The notes under the pieces were generated by a model, which did not search any database, was not told the DNA's origin, and saw only the letters and a program-made list of their open reading frames with translations. Made by a program: the position numbers and the translations under genes. A stretch of DNA of 59,944 nucleotides, taken from Contendibacter sp031732755. Its GTDB lineage: Bacteria > Pseudomonadota > Gammaproteobacteria > Competibacterales > Competibacteraceae. Position 1 is the stretch's first letter. Every line of letters starts with the position of its first letter. The stretch is taken from positions 1 to 59,944 of the forward strand of contig JAVMKI010000085.1 of assembly GCA_031732755.1 (NCBI GenBank), in the 5' to 3' direction. Below are positions 59,441 through 59,944 of the stretch, piece after piece.

Positions 59441-59460
59441 AGGATGGAACCGGTCACGCA

Positions 59461-59490
59461 TTGACACTGCTTGAAATGCCCTGATATAAG
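59461..59490 (+). promoter_or_regulatory. hupB promoter
   Basis: TTGACA (59461-59466), an 18-base spacer and TATAAG (59485-59490) form a near-consensus sigma-70 promoter. TG one base before the -10 gives an extended -10. It lies about 95 bases before the hupB start, leaving room for a 5' leader. Confidence 0.75.
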
Positions 59491-59582
59491 CACGAAAGCA
59501 CTATCTTAGGGCGTGGGTTATTGCTCGCCACGCGGGATAACCGCTCACCCGATAACGTACAACACCGCAAAGGAAGAGCCTT

Positions 59583-59855
59583 ATGAATAAAACCGAACTT
59601 GTTGATGCCGTCGCCCAGACCACCGATCTGTCCAAAGCCGCTGCGGGTAAAGCCGTGACTGCGGTTCTGGAGGCGATTCAAGGCGCGCTTGAAAAAGGAG
59701 ACGCCGTGGTGCTGACCGGATTCGGCACCTTTTCGATTCGTGAGCGTCCCGCCCGAACCGGCCATAATCCCAAGACTGGTCAGCCCATGGAGTTGAATGC
59801 CAGCAAAATCCCGGTGTTCAAAGCTGGCAAAACGCTCCGGGACGTAGTAAAATAA
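59583..59855 (+). CDS. hupB: DNA-binding protein HU-beta
   Basis: A 90-residue histone-like dimer that bends DNA. MNKTELVDAVA start, GFGTFSIRERPARTG (about residue 47) forming the beta arm, and NPKTGQPMEL following with the proline that inserts into DNA. AGGAAGAG lies about seven bases before the ATG. Placement directly downstream of lon is conserved in gammaproteobacteria. Length is normal. Confidence 0.96.
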   Translation: MNKTELVDAVAQTTDLSKAAAGKAVTAVLEAIQGALEKGDAVVLTGFGTFSIRERPARTGHNPKTGQPMELNASKIPVFKAGKTLRDVVK

Positions 59856-59872
59856 ACCTTTTCCGACAAAGA

Positions 59873-59944
59873 GGGTGCTTAGCTCAGTAGGGAGAGCATC
59901 GCCCTTACAAGGCGAGGGTCGGGGGTTCAAACCCCTCAGCACCC
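59873..59944 (+). tRNA. tRNA-Val (anticodon TAC), truncated by the window edge
   Basis: Acceptor GGGTGCT pairs with AGCACCC at the last bases of the window. Anticodon stem TCGCC/GGCGA closes CTTACAA, anticodon TAC. GGTTCAAACC is the T-loop region. The discriminator base and CCA lie beyond the window. Confidence 0.93.

Overview
The window is 59.9 kb of GC-rich chromosomal DNA, densely coded on both strands, from a gammaproteobacterium. The supporting evidence is the tig-clpP-clpX-lon-hupB block preceded by a Pro-Arg-His-Lys-Leu tRNA cluster, the ppiA-ppiB-lpxH-DUF1249 operon, an IscR with the three-cysteine signature and a matching operator, DUF1820, and a type II secretion gspCDEF operon. An SCP2-like protein and a small phasin-like ORF would fit a polymer-accumulating lineage such as Competibacteraceae, but that placement is inference.

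Layout. 0.3-9.5 kb: a SWIM-domain protein, an aldehyde dehydrogenase, DUF1820, two membrane proteins of unknown role, then a DUF1015 protein tightly linked to an EF-G paralogue. 9.7-19.2 kb: the first cobalamin locus (cbiA, cbiD, cbiJ, cbiF, cbiG). It also holds a diguanylate cyclase with a broken polyamine-binding-protein remnant beside it, a DUF6901-like gene, a NosL-like gene coupled to cbiF, and an 842-bp IS5-family element sitting between the convergent cbiJ and cbiF. 19.2-22 kb: an HSL-type esterase, thiD and a hot-dog thioesterase. 22.2-28 kb: gspCDEF. 28-30.4 kb: a flavin split-barrel protein, iscS and iscR, without iscU. 30.4-35.7 kb: DUF1249, lpxH, two cyclophilins, gltX and an AmpG-type transporter. 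35.7-41.8 kb: a PatZ-like acetyltransferase lacking much of its ATP-grasp region, cysH, and a ThiXYZ-like pyrimidine importer. 41.8-49 kb: mnmG, an L,D-transpeptidase, and the second cobalamin locus (cobQ divergent from cbiB-cobD-cobA). 49-52.6 kb: a DUF4124 protein, uppP with a coupled SCP2-like gene, and cysS. 52.7-59.9 kb: five tRNAs, tig-clpP-clpX-lon, hupB and a tRNA-Val cut by the window edge.

How the parts fit. CbiD and CbiG mark the oxygen-independent (early cobalt insertion) B12 route. Together the two loci supply uroporphyrinogen methylation (CobA), several ring steps (CbiF, CbiG, CbiD, CbiJ), amidations (CbiA, CobQ) and the aminopropanol arm (CobD, CbiB). CbiL, CbiH, CbiE/T, CbiC, cobaltochelatase and the lower-ligand genes are not here. 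ThiD plus the ThiXYZ-like importer suggest pyrimidine salvage for thiamine. No CRISPR array, prophage or plasmid origin was seen. I found no clear-cut new defence or mobile system. The least explained items are the two non-canonical genes embedded in the B12 locus, the broken binding protein next to the diguanylate cyclase, the reduced PatZ-like protein, and the repeated elements upstream of cbiD and cbiB.
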